Source: an uncultured Eubacteriales bacterium (GTDB lineage Bacteria; Bacillota; Clostridia; Oscillospirales; CAG-272). Taken from it: 16,512 bases of DNA. The notes under the pieces are model-generated. The model did not search any database. It saw nothing but the letters and a program-made list of their open reading frames with translations, and was not told the DNA's origin. A program made the position numbers and the translations under genes. Below are positions 1 through 7,778 of this stretch, one piece after another. Numbering within the stretch: position 1 is the first letter of the stretch; the number at the start of each line of letters is the position of its first letter. The stretch lies in NCBI GenBank assembly GCA_934371135.1, contig CAKRNO010000027.1:1-16512 (forward strand), read 5' to 3'.

Positions 1-1
1 C

Positions 2-3000
2 CTGCAGGCGCAGGATATGTCCAAGCTCGGCTTTATGCAGGACCTCATCCGCGGCATCAAAAAGCTGCTCGCGGCGAATAAGCCCGAAACGGCAACGAAG
101 GTCGCAGCGCCCGCCGCGGGAGTTTCGGCTACGGCGGCACCTATGGGTGGCTCCGTGCAGTATCTCAAACGCGCACGCATCTTCATGGAGGACGGCAACT
201 GGCAATCTGCTGACGAGTACGTAGAGCACGCGCTCGATAACGACCCGGAAGACGGGGAGGCATATCTGCTCAAACTCCTGGTCGGACTGCACCTGCGCTC
301 CGAGAGCGCGCTGGGTGCCTACGGGACATCTATCGCCGGGGATCCGAACTACGTCAAGGCACTGCGGTATTCCAAGGGAAAACGGCACGAAGAAATCGCC
401 TCCTATGAAACGCAGATACAGGAGAATATCCGTAGCCGTACTTATCAGAAGGCACAGGATCTTTACAGCGCACGCAACTATGCAGAGGCGCGCAGTCTGT
501 TCCTGGGGCTCGGGAACTACCGCGACGCGAAAGAGCAGGCGGGTGCCTGCGTCGAGGCCATCCGATATGCACAGAACGAAAAAACCGTCGGTGACCTGCG
601 TGCGGCGTACGGGCGACGGCAGAACGACGAGGGTTGGCTCGCCGCAACCGTCAAAGTGCTCGGTGGCATGACCGATTTCGCACCGGCGGCGGAACTGCGC
701 GAAAAAATGCAGGCGCGGATAGACGATTTGCAGGAAACGCGCCGCATACGGCAAGAACAGGAACGCCGCTGGCGCGAGGAGGCGGCGTTACAGGCAAAGC
801 GCGAGGCGGAACTGCAACGTATCCGCTGTGAAAAGAGACGTCAAAAGGTCAAGCAATTCCTGAAATGGGCGATACCGACCATGTCGGTGATCTGCGTGCT
901 GCTGCTCCTGACGTTCAACTGGTGGATCCCTGCCGGGAAATATCGTCACGCGGAGAAACTCCTCGGCGAGGGCGAGTACCATGCCGCCGTGGAAGTGCTG
1001 GGGGGGCTCAAACCGGGGTACCGCCATCGTGACACGCGCCTGTATGTGGCGGAGACCCTGCGCGAAATCAATCGGCAGAATGGTAAGAATATTGTAAAGA
1101 ATATCGGGGACCTGTTGTCCGCCGGCGTACCTGTCAAGGTGACGTATGAGACGGCGGGAGGTACCTTGCAGAGCGGAGAGCAGGTGCGGCTCGTGGCTCT
1201 CTCGGACGAGGATCATTCGTTCGGCACGGTCGGGGCTGGGGAGGACGCAGTCTGTTTCTATCAAAAGAGCGCGGACTTTACCCAACTCGAAACCGTAGCA
1301 CGCGAGGGATACGAATTCCTTTCGTGGAACTATGTGTCTTCGTCCATGGAATTTTCTGACGAGGGAGATTGCGTCGGCGTGACGCTCCGCGCCGCCTGGA
1401 CGACAAAGGCATATACGCTCACCTTTGATCTCGGCGGGGGGACGATCAAACAGGAACTCCCGGCTCGATACGGGTTGGAAAGCGAAAATATCACCATAGG
1501 GCAGCCCACCAGGCGGGGTTATACCTTTGTCGGATGGACAGGCACCGGGCTCACCGAGCCGGTAAAAGACCTTTGCATCCCCACCGGTAGTTGGGGTGGT
1601 CGTTCTTATACTGCCGTGTGGCAGGCGAATACCTACAAGCTGGCATTGGATGCGAACGGCGGCACTTGTGACGCCGAAACTGTTACCGTGACCTACGACA
1701 GCGTCCCGGTACTCCCTACCCCTGTCTGGGCGGGGCATACTTTTTCGGGGTGGTACTGTGGCACCAAGGAATACGGTAAAAGTGCCTATACGGAAACCGA
1801 GGACCTGAAACTGACGGCGGCATGGGATCTCGTTTGGTACCCCGTGACCTATTATCTGAATGGCGGGGAAAATGCGACGAGCAATGTCAGTTCTTATAAT
1901 ATTCTGACAGGACTGTCCCTCTCCGAGCCGATCCGAAAAGGATATACCTTTGTCGGCTGGACATACGCCGGGCATGATACCCCGGAGAGGAACGTGTCCC
2001 TCCCCGCGGGCACTATCGGTGCGCAGGAGTTTACGGCAGTTTGGCAAGTCAACACCTATACACTGACACTGAATGCGAACGGCGGCACCTGCGAGGCAAA
2101 TACCGTTGAGGCGGGATACGATACCCAACCGACCATAAGTGTGCCGATACGAGACGGTTTTACTTTCGGCGGATGGTACACGGACATGAACCTTGCGAAT
2201 GCATGGGGCGGCACGGTCTTCTCCGACTTGACTCTGTACGCCTATTGGTCGGAGGAAACGAAACCGTGTGACCTCCGCTACAAGACATACGGAAACGGCT
2301 ATCAAATAACAGATTACACAGGTAGTTCTGTTGTACTACTACTACCGGTTTATATTGGTGGTAAACCGGTCGTGGCGATTGCCGACAAGGCATTTGAGAA
2401 CAAGACGTTACTGACAAAAGTCGTGATTCCGGACAGTGTGACGAGCATTGGGAATTCAGCGTTCTATGGTTGTTCTTCCCTAACCTCTATCACCATCCCG
2501 AACAGCGTGACGAGCATCGGGAGTTATGCGTTCAAGGGTTGCAAAGGTTTGACCACTATCACCATCCCAGACAGTGTGACGAGTATCGGGTATGAGGCGT
2601 TCTACAATACCGGATATTACAATCGTGATAGCAATTGGCAAGATGGTGTACTGTATATCGGAAAGCATCTCATCAAGGCAAAGGATACCTTATCGGGCTC
2701 ATATCAGATAAATTCCGGCACTTTTACAATTGCAGACTTTGCGTTCGTCAAATGTGCGGGGCTGACCTCTATTACCATCCCGGACAGTGTGACCAGCATC
2801 GGAAGTTCTGCGTTCTCCGGCTGCTCGAAATTGACCTCAGTGACCATCGGAAGCGGTGTGACGAGCATCGGGGATTGGGCGTTTGAGGGTTGCACGGGAC
2901 TGACCTCTATCACCATCCCGAACAGCGTAACGAGCATCGGGTATTCTGCGTTCTCCGGTTGCACGGGGCTGACCTCGATTACCATCCCGAACAGTGTGAC

Positions 3001-4054
3001 GAGCATCGGGGAGTATGCATTCTCTAATACCGGATATTACAATTGTGATAGCAACTGGCAAGATGGTGTACTGTATATCGGAAAGCATCTCATCAAGGCA
3101 AAGAGTACGGCATCAAGCAACTATCAGGTGAAGTCCGGCACTCTTACCATTGCAAGAAACGCGTTCTACGGTTGCACGGGGCTGACCTCTATCACCATCC
3201 CGGACAGTGTGACGAGCATCGGGTCTTATGCGTTCTACGGTTGCTCGGGTCTGACGAGTATTCAGGTAAGTGCAGGAAATACGAAATACCATAGTCAAGG
3301 GAATTGCCTGATCGAAACAGGTAGCAAAACTCTGGTGCTCGGGTGTAAAAACAGTGTCATCCCGTCGGATGGCACGGTGACGAGCATTGGAAATTCTGCG
3401 TTCTCCGGATGCACGGGATTGACCTCTATCACCATTCCGGACAGTGTGACGAGTATCGGGGATTGGGCGTTTTACGGTTGTACGGGTCTGACCTCCATTA
3501 CCATCCCGAACAGCGTGACGAGCATCGGGGGTTCTGCGTTCCACGGTTGCACGGGGCTGACCTCTATCACCATCCCGAACAGCGTGACGAGCATCGGGTC
3601 TTATGCGTTCGAGGGTTGCAAAGGTTTGACCTCTATCGCCATCCCGAACAGCGTGACGAGCATCGGGTCTTATGCGTTCGAGGGTTGCAAAGGTTTGACC
3701 TCTATCACCATCCCGAACAGCGTGAAGAGCATCGGGAGGGATGCGTTCTCCGGTTGTACGGGTTTGACCTCGGTGACCATCGGAAACAGCGTGACGAGCA
3801 TCGGGGACGCGGCGTTCTTCGGTTGCACGGGGCTCAACTCTATCACCATCCCGAACAGCGTGACGAGCATCGGGTCTTATGCGTTCTACGGTTGCTCGAA
3901 ATTGACCTATGTAACCTTTACAACGACCTCCGGGTGGTATCGCACACGTGACAGCTCCGCGACGAGCGGCACCTCGATTGACGTGACAAACGCGGCGACC
4001 AATGCAATGAATCTGAGCATATATTGTAGTTTCTACTGGAAACGCAACGGGTAA
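2..4054 (+). CDS. TPR / membrane / B-repeat / BspA-type leucine-rich repeat surface protein (5' end possibly outside window)
   Basis: Large adhesin-like membrane protein, 1345 residues when counted from the ATG at 17. The frame is open to base 2 and no well-spaced ribosome site precedes that ATG, so the gene may begin upstream. From residue 1 at base 17: TPR-like helices at about 45-230, with the motif LGNYRDAKEQ; a charged coiled coil at about 235-280; one membrane span at about 284-304; a second TPR-like segment; InlB/Flg_new-type B-repeats at about 370-748 (GYTFVGWT, DANGG, AVWQ motifs); then 23-residue BspA-type LRR_5 units (LTSITIPNSVTSIG, AFYGC) from about 760 to 1320. Topology predicted: N-terminus inside, repeats outside. 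No LPXTG motif. Such repeats are known for binding host or matrix proteins; the role here is inferred. Base composition is visibly less GC-rich than that of its neighbours. No T-rich terminator is seen after the stop. Confidence 0.88.
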   Translation: MQAQDMSKLGFMQDLIRGIKKLLAANKPETATKVAAPAAGVSATAAPMGGSVQYLKRARIFMEDGNWQSADEYVEHALDNDPEDGEAYLLKLLVGLHLRSESALGAYGTSIAGDPNYVKALRYSKGKRHEEIASYETQIQENIRSRTYQKAQDLYSARNYAEARSLFLGLGNYRDAKEQAGACVEAIRYAQNEKTVGDLRAAYGRRQNDEGWLAATVKVLGGMTDFAPAAELREKMQARIDDLQETRRIRQEQERRWREEAALQAKREAELQRIRCEKRRQKVKQFLKWAIPTMSVICVLLLLTFNWWIPAGKYRHAEKLLGEGEYHAAVEVLGGLKPGYRHRDTRLYVAETLREINRQNGKNIVKNIGDLLSAGVPVKVTYETAGGTLQSGEQVRLVALSDEDHSFGTVGAGEDAVCFYQKSADFTQLETVAREGYEFLSWNYVSSSMEFSDEGDCVGVTLRAAWTTKAYTLTFDLGGGTIKQELPARYGLESENITIGQPTRRGYTFVGWTGTGLTEPVKDLCIPTGSWGGRSYTAVWQANTYKLALDANGGTCDAETVTVTYDSVPVLPTPVWAGHTFSGWYCGTKEYGKSAYTETEDLKLTAAWDLVWYPVTYYLNGGENATSNVSSYNILTGLSLSEPIRKGYTFVGWTYAGHDTPERNVSLPAGTIGAQEFTAVWQVNTYTLTLNANGGTCEANTVEAGYDTQPTISVPIRDGFTFGGWYTDMNLANAWGGTVFSDLTLYAYWSEETKPCDLRYKTYGNGYQITDYTGSSVVLLLPVYIGGKPVVAIADKAFENKTLLTKVVIPDSVTSIGNSAFYGCSSLTSITIPNSVTSIGSYAFKGCKGLTTITIPDSVTSIGYEAFYNTGYYNRDSNWQDGVLYIGKHLIKAKDTLSGSYQINSGTFTIADFAFVKCAGLTSITIPDSVTSIGSSAFSGCSKLTSVTIGSGVTSIGDWAFEGCTGLTSITIPNSVTSIGYSAFSGCTGLTSITIPNSVTSIGEYAFSNTGYYNCDSNWQDGVLYIGKHLIKAKSTASSNYQVKSGTLTIARNAFYGCTGLTSITIPDSVTSIGSYAFYGCSGLTSIQVSAGNTKYHSQGNCLIETGSKTLVLGCKNSVIPSDGTVTSIGNSAFSGCTGLTSITIPDSVTSIGDWAFYGCTGLTSITIPNSVTSIGGSAFHGCTGLTSITIPNSVTSIGSYAFEGCKGLTSIAIPNSVTSIGSYAFEGCKGLTSITIPNSVKSIGRDAFSGCTGLTSVTIGNSVTSIGDAAFFGCTGLNSITIPNSVTSIGSYAFYGCSKLTYVTFTTTSGWYRTRDSSATSGTSIDVTNAATNAMNLSIYCSFYWKRNG
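2606..3103 (+). repeat. Internal duplication in the LRR gene, about 78-bp near-identical repeats 420 bp apart
   Basis: Bases 2606-2683 and 3026-3103 are nearly identical and exactly 420 bp (140 codons) apart. Both encode an LRR-interrupting insert with the motif SNWQDGVLYIGKHLIKAK. The sequences beyond them are similar but more diverged, so a block of several LRR units plus the insert appears to have been duplicated in frame. Confidence 0.8.
3602..3739 (+). repeat. Near-identical adjacent 69-bp LRR units
   Basis: Two head-to-tail copies (3602-3670 and 3671-3739) differ at only a few bases. Each encodes one 23-residue leucine-rich repeat containing AFEGCKGLTSI. They are the most recent-looking duplication in the LRR array, and a candidate for in-frame gain or loss of units. 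Confidence 0.8.
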
Positions 4055-4146
4055 TCACCCTTTCCGGGCAGGACTGCCCCCGCGGATGTAAGCCAGACCT
4101 CCCCGGTGCCGCGCCCTTTATCCGGATCTTACTGTGAGGTAACTAC

Positions 4147-4614
4147 ATGGAATTTTGCTTTTCGGGTGCGGAACAGTGCAGCACCGAGGTGGCCTCTCGC
4201 TCTATTGGCGGGGTCCCGTACTACGATCTTTCGCTCAATTTCGGTGCGGAAGTCGTCCCCTCTCCCGTAAAAATCTCTTTTTCGGCTCCCATGACGGACA
4301 CCGCTTCTGTCTGGTCGCCGATGGGGTACCGCCACGAGGTGGCACCGAACTGGATGCCACACACCTGCGACAGCCGTGTGACGGGGCGTATGCCGCTCAT
4401 TGCCCTGGTGGATGAACGGGGCGACAGCCGCGTCACGGCGGTACTCTCGGATGCGAAGAGCGACATCCGCTTTTCGGTCGGGGTCGTGGAAGAGGACGGC
4501 ACGGCGGCGTGACAGATCGAACTGTTCCGCACCCCGTCCGCGCCTACCCGTCGCTATACGCTGACGCTCCGCCTTGACGAAAGAGTGCAACCGCTCTCAG
4601 CGGGGGTGCGGGAC
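4147..4614 (+). pseudogene. Remnant of a GH36-type alpha-galactosidase N-terminal domain
   Basis: The ATG at 4147 has a GAGG site 7 bases upstream. The product (motifs PVKISFSAPMTD, WSPMGYRHEVAPNW, VLSDAKSDIRFSVGVVEEDG) resembles, from memory of the family, the N-terminal beta-sandwich of clostridial GH36-like alpha-galactosidases. A TGA at 4510-4512 interrupts the frame. The same frame then continues with family-like sequence (QIELFRTP, YTLTLRLDERVQPLSAGVRD) up to about 4614, where resemblance stops, long before the catalytic barrel. This is best read as a gene inactivated by a nonsense change plus loss of its 3' part. Other genes in the window end with TGA, so TGA is a normal stop here. Alternative: a short 121-residue protein of unknown function (4147-4512). 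Family assignment is moderate; the broken state is clearer. Confidence 0.55.
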
Positions 4615-4670
4615 GGCGGGGGATGTGGTAGGATGGGAGACGGAAAGTGCCTCTTTGGGGCAATGATTTC

Positions 4671-4685
4671 GGGAGGAGAGATATG
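4671..4685 (+). promoter_or_regulatory. Ribosome binding site fixing the heparinase start
   Basis: GGGAGGAGAG at 4671-4680 precedes the ATG at 4683. This favours 4683 over the upstream in-frame GTG at 4647, which has no comparable site and would put this Shine-Dalgarno sequence inside the coding region. Confidence 0.8.
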
Positions 4686-6488
4686 GAAGGGCATATTTTT
4701 GAGGGGCGCGGGATGCGTCCGGTGACGCTGCCGTTTGCCGGGATACAGGTGCTGCCGCGCGAGGCGCGGCGGGGCGCCGGGTTTTTACCCGGGCGCATGG
4801 CGCCGGTGGTCAGCGCCGCCGAGGGGATGCTCACGGAGGAGATCCCTGCCATCACGAAAGAGCTGTGGGAGCTGTTCTTCACGACCGGGGAGCGCAAACG
4901 GTTCGACGAGGCGTACATCCGGCGGCGGGATATGCTGCTGACGCTCACGCTCGCGGAGGCATACGAGGGAAAAGGGCGCTTCATGGGTAAGCTGCTCGCC
5001 GTGCTCTCGGCGATCCTGGACGAGCCGACGTGGATCCTCGCCGCACACCTCGAGGCGAACAGCGACTATCGCGCCGCCGAGGGGCTGCCGCCGCATCTCG
5101 CGCCCGGGCGGGCGCACGGGCTCGACATCATGGCGGGCGCGACCGGTGCGTGCGTCGCCGCGACCTGGTGGTACCTCGGGGACGCTGTCCGCGCGGCGGA
5201 TGCCGGACTGTATGAGACCATATGCGGGGCGTTCCGCACCCGTATTCTGGATCCGTTCCTTTTGAGCCACGCACATTGGACGGGGCCCGAGGGGCGGCGG
5301 GTCAACAACTGGTGCCCCTGGATCGTCACGAACACGCTCTTTGTCGCGGCGGTCGCCGAGCCGGATGACGACAAGCGGCTGGAGGTCATCGGGCGCGCCA
5401 TGCGCCTGCTCGACCACTTCATCTCCGGTTATCCCGCAGACGGGGGATGCGACGAGGGGGCGAGCTACTGGGGCGCCGCCGGGGCGGCGTACTATGACGC
5501 GCTCGAGCTGCTCCTCGTCATCAGCGGCGGGGCACTCAATATTTTCGACGACCCCAAGGTGCGCGCCATCGGGGACTACCTGCCCGGGTGCCACATCAAG
5601 GGTACGCGCTTCGTCAACTTCGCAGACTGCCCGCCGCGGCTCACGCCCGACGCGACGACGCTCTGTCGGTACAGTGCGCTGACGCACTCCGGTCTGCTCG
5701 CCGGTTTCGCGGGCGCCATGGCGCCATACGAGGCAGACGATATCGCCTACTCGTTCCCCTACAGGATCATCCGGCGGCTGTACCTCGAAAAGCCGCAGGA
5801 CGTCGGTTACACGCCCGCGCGCAACAGCTATTTCCCCTACCTGAAGGTGCTCGTGAGCCGCCGCGGGGACTACCTGCTCGCGTCCAAGGGCGGGCACAAC
5901 GGCGAGAGCCACAACCACAACGACGTCGGGAACTTCCTGTTCTGTTACCGGGGGGAGCCCGTGCTCATCGACACGGGGTGCGGCGTTTACAGCAAGATCA
6001 CCTTCTCCGAGCGGCGGTATGAGCTCTACTACATGAATTCTTCTTATCACAATCTGCCCGACTTTAACGGCGTACAGCAAAAGCCCGGCGGGGCATACGC
6101 CTCCCGCGACGAGGTGTACGACGGGGACGGCGGATGGTCGATGGAGCTCGCGGGGGCGTACCCCGGGGAGGCGGGCATCCGCTCCTACCGGCGCGCCGTT
6201 TCGCTCGACGATACGGGGGCGACCGTGCGCGACACCTACACGCTCGAACAGGCGGGGACGGTCACTTTCCACCTCATGTGCGCCGCGGAGCCGAAGCTCA
6301 TCGGCGAGGGGCGCATCGCGCTCCCGCACGGGCGGACGCTGACCTTTGATCCGGCGCTCACCTATGAGCTCGACGCATTCCCCGTCGGGGACAGCAGGCT
6401 CTCGCACGCATGGGAGACGGACACCTTTTACCGTCTCTGCTTCCGTGCCGAAGGCGCGGCGGGGGACTTCACGTTCCGCATTGAGTAA
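4683..6488 (+). CDS. Heparinase II/III family polysaccharide lyase
   Basis: 601-residue enzyme expected to cleave uronic-acid-containing polysaccharide or oligosaccharide by beta-elimination (heparin/heparan sulfate- or alginate-type). The first two-thirds form the helical toroid, with NNWCPWI and DEGASYW (Tyr262 in the position of the family's catalytic tyrosine). The C-terminal beta-sandwich opens with the hallmark GESHNHNDVGNF (residues 407-418; His410/His412 candidate catalytic or metal ligands), followed by PVLIDTGCGVYSK and SSYHNLP (Tyr455-His456). Length and motifs fit the PF07940 family. No signal peptide is present, so it probably acts in the cytoplasm on imported oligosaccharides; this, and the substrate, are inferred. 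It follows the broken glycosidase remnant closely and ends at a strong terminator. No transporter or sulfatase gene is adjacent. The family call is firm, the substrate open. Confidence 0.92.
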   Translation: MEGHIFEGRGMRPVTLPFAGIQVLPREARRGAGFLPGRMAPVVSAAEGMLTEEIPAITKELWELFFTTGERKRFDEAYIRRRDMLLTLTLAEAYEGKGRFMGKLLAVLSAILDEPTWILAAHLEANSDYRAAEGLPPHLAPGRAHGLDIMAGATGACVAATWWYLGDAVRAADAGLYETICGAFRTRILDPFLLSHAHWTGPEGRRVNNWCPWIVTNTLFVAAVAEPDDDKRLEVIGRAMRLLDHFISGYPADGGCDEGASYWGAAGAAYYDALELLLVISGGALNIFDDPKVRAIGDYLPGCHIKGTRFVNFADCPPRLTPDATTLCRYSALTHSGLLAGFAGAMAPYEADDIAYSFPYRIIRRLYLEKPQDVGYTPARNSYFPYLKVLVSRRGDYLLASKGGHNGESHNHNDVGNFLFCYRGEPVLIDTGCGVYSKITFSERRYELYYMNSSYHNLPDFNGVQQKPGGAYASRDEVYDGDGGWSMELAGAYPGEAGIRSYRRAVSLDDTGATVRDTYTLEQAGTVTFHLMCAAEPKLIGEGRIALPHGRTLTFDPALTYELDAFPVGDSRLSHAWETDTFYRLCFRAEGAAGDFTFRIE

Positions 6489-6521
6489 ACAGATCTCCGC
6501 ATTGTCAGGATGAAACAGAAA

Positions 6522-6559
6522 GACCGCCCGGGCAGTTGCTCCGGGCGGTCGGTCTTTTT
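6522..6559 (+). terminator. Intrinsic terminator after the heparinase gene (possibly bidirectional)
   Basis: GACCGCCCGG (6522-6531) pairs perfectly with CCGGGCGGTC (6541-6550) around a 9-base loop, followed by a run of five T at 6555-6559. Read on the minus strand the hairpin is followed by a weaker T-rich stretch, so it may also stop the convergent DUF5662 transcript. Confidence 0.9.
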
Positions 6560-6599
6560 CGGGGACGGGTCTCCATGTGCCGCCCTCCGGCGGCGGGGG

Positions 6600-7190
6600 T
6601 CATTTCCGGTTTTCGGCGTGTGCCGCCATCCGGCGGGCGCGCTTTTCGGCTTTGCGGCGCGCTTTGTCCTCGCGCACGGCGGCGCGGACCAGGGCGAACG
6701 CCTTTTCTTCCCCCTCCTCGGCGAGCACCGTCAGCCAGTGTGAGAGGCGCTCGGCGGTTTTCGGGTGCATGAGATCCTTTGCGTGACCGCGGAGAAAGTA
6801 CTCGAGGGGGTAGGCGTCGGTGTACTGCTTGCCGCGGTAGACGCGGCTGGCGGCGACGCGGTCACAGAACATCTCCGCCGTGTCCGGGACGGGCATCTCC
6901 ACGGGTCCGTACAGGCGGGTCTTCGGGTCGATATCGACCCAGTACTCATAGTGGTGGCGATTGCGCCCCTTATGGTGCATCCATGCCGGCGAGTAGCCCA
7001 GTTCTTCGCGCTCCTCCTCGTTGGGGCTACGGGTGCCCTGCCAGTAGCGGGCGCCCGCCCAGAACTCCGTCGGGGAGAATTTGGAGAGGTCGTGCGTCAG
7101 CCCCCGCCACGGGATCCCGACGCGGCGGGCGACGCGACGTACACCACGTCGGTGGCGGAGAATGGTGAACAGGTGGCGAAAGGGATGCAT
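6600..7190 (-). CDS. DUF5662 family protein
   Basis: 196 residues, matching as recalled the Firmicutes DUF5662 family of unknown function. The start at 7190 is chosen because GGGAGGA lies 6 bases before that ATG; an in-frame upstream ATG at 7247 overlaps the predicted -35 element. Conserved-looking motifs run in order: LTHDLSKFSPTEF (His33-Asp34), YWQGTRSPNEEER, GYSPAWMHHKGRNRHHYEYW (His72, 73, 79, 80), EMFCDRVAASRVY and PLEYF. The paired His/Asp residues suggest a helical metal-binding site reminiscent of HD-type proteins, but no activity is established (inference). The last 30 residues are rich in Lys, Arg and Ala. It is convergent with the heparinase gene and divergent from the acyltransferase gene, so it stands as its own transcription unit. 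Confidence 0.88.
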   Translation of the reverse strand: MHPFRHLFTILRHRRGVRRVARRVGIPWRGLTHDLSKFSPTEFWAGARYWQGTRSPNEEEREELGYSPAWMHHKGRNRHHYEYWVDIDPKTRLYGPVEMPVPDTAEMFCDRVAASRVYRGKQYTDAYPLEYFLRGHAKDLMHPKTAERLSHWLTVLAEEGEEKAFALVRAAVREDKARRKAEKRARRMAAHAENRK

Positions 7191-7218
7191 AACGGGTCCT
7201 CCCGATAGGTTTTTCTCT

Positions 7219-7247
7219 ATCATACAACGGCGCGGGCGGGAATGCAA
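7219..7247 (-). promoter_or_regulatory. Predicted promoter of the DUF5662 gene
   Basis: On the minus strand, TATGAT (+ strand 7219-7224) forms a good -10 element. A weak -35, TTGCAT (7242-7247), lies 17 bases upstream. The leader is short and is followed by the GGGAGGA ribosome site. This is a sequence match only. Confidence 0.55.
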
Positions 7248-7303
7248 GCGGGAAAGGGTGCCGCCGGCGCGATTTTTACTGCTGCAGAGGTTGTGCGGGG
7301 GAG

Positions 7304-7602
7304 GGCGGGCGACCGATGGTCGCCCCTACAGGTGCGGTGTCGCGGTCGGGGGCGTCGCCTGTATTTTCGCGGTGTTGGCGGGCGACCGATGGTCGCCCCT
7401 ACGGGCGCGGTGCCACGGTCGTGCGCGTCGTCTGTATTTTCGCTGCGTTGGCGGGCGACCAATGGTCGCCCCTACAGGTGCGGTGTCGCGGTCGGGGGCG
7501 TCGTCTGTATTTTCGCTGTGTTGGCGGGCGACCGATGGTCGCCCCTACAGGTGCGGTGTCACGGTCGGGCGCGTCGTCTGTATTTTCGCTGTGTTGGCGG
7601 GC
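7304..7602. repeat. Tandem array of four 73-bp units, each with a GC-rich hairpin
   Basis: Units begin at 7304, 7377, 7450 and 7523, with the first bases of a fifth at 7596, giving an exact 73-bp period. Each unit carries the inverted repeat GGGCGACC-nAT-GGTCGCCC (first copy 7307-7325) followed by CCTAC, then a GC-rich spacer and CTGTATTTTCGC. Copies differ at a handful of positions. The array fills the gap between the divergent DUF5662 and acyltransferase promoters. Because 73 is not a multiple of 3 and the unit lacks plus-strand stops, all three plus frames stay open through it, which creates spurious ORFs. The hairpin core resembles dispersed intergenic palindromes I recall from Clostridia (unverified). 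It is neither CRISPR nor an insertion sequence. Confidence 0.92.
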
Positions 7603-7722
7603 GGGGTTTGCAAGCGCGATATTGCGTTTTCCCGGCAGGACTCTCCGTTGATCGGGTTCTGCTCCTGCTCCCTACGGCGCGAAAAGGGGAGAAACGCGCG
7701 ACGAAACGGCGGCGGGCGGGAA

Positions 7723-7751
7723 TTGACAGACGGGCGCGGGTGCGGTATACT
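7723..7751 (+). promoter_or_regulatory. Near-consensus sigma70-type promoter of the acyltransferase/aminotransferase pair
   Basis: A perfect -35 TTGACA (7723-7728), a 17-base spacer and -10 TATACT (7746-7751) lie 27 bases before the ATG at 7779. It is the strongest promoter match in the window and supports 7779 over far-upstream starts that would run through the tandem repeats. Confidence 0.85.
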
Positions 7752-7778
7752 GGTTTTAACAAGAAAAGAGGGCAATTT

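Noticed and set aside
788..2305. 505-codon minus-strand open frame inside the LRR gene
   Set aside because: Antisense to clear coiled-coil, membrane-span and B-repeat sequence; no domain pattern in its own translation.
4055..4146. Terminator after the LRR gene
   Set aside because: Only a 5-bp stem (GGGCA/TGCCC) without a T-run is present; not enough to call.
4510..4512. Recoded TGA (selenocysteine or reassigned stop) in the glycosidase remnant
   Set aside because: Read-through would add only about 70 codons running into the heparinase start, family resemblance ends before that, no SECIS-like hairpin is evident just downstream, and other genes in the window end with TGA.
4647..4682. GTG start 12 codons upstream for the heparinase
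   Set aside because: No ribosome site ahead of it, while GGGAGGAG is correctly placed before the ATG at 4683.
4785..6407. 540-codon minus-strand open frame in the heparinase gene
   Set aside because: Antisense to a protein with unmistakable heparinase II/III motifs; Arg/Pro/Val-rich product typical of a GC-rich shadow.
7304..7602. CRISPR array
   Set aside because: Units are contiguous and alike along their whole 73 bp; there are no variable spacers and no cas genes.
7081..7778. Plus-strand open frames through the 73-bp array, including an N-terminal extension of the acyltransferase
   Set aside because: The frames are open only because the 73-bp unit lacks stops. The promoter at 7723-7751 and the ribosome site before 7779 place the true start downstream.
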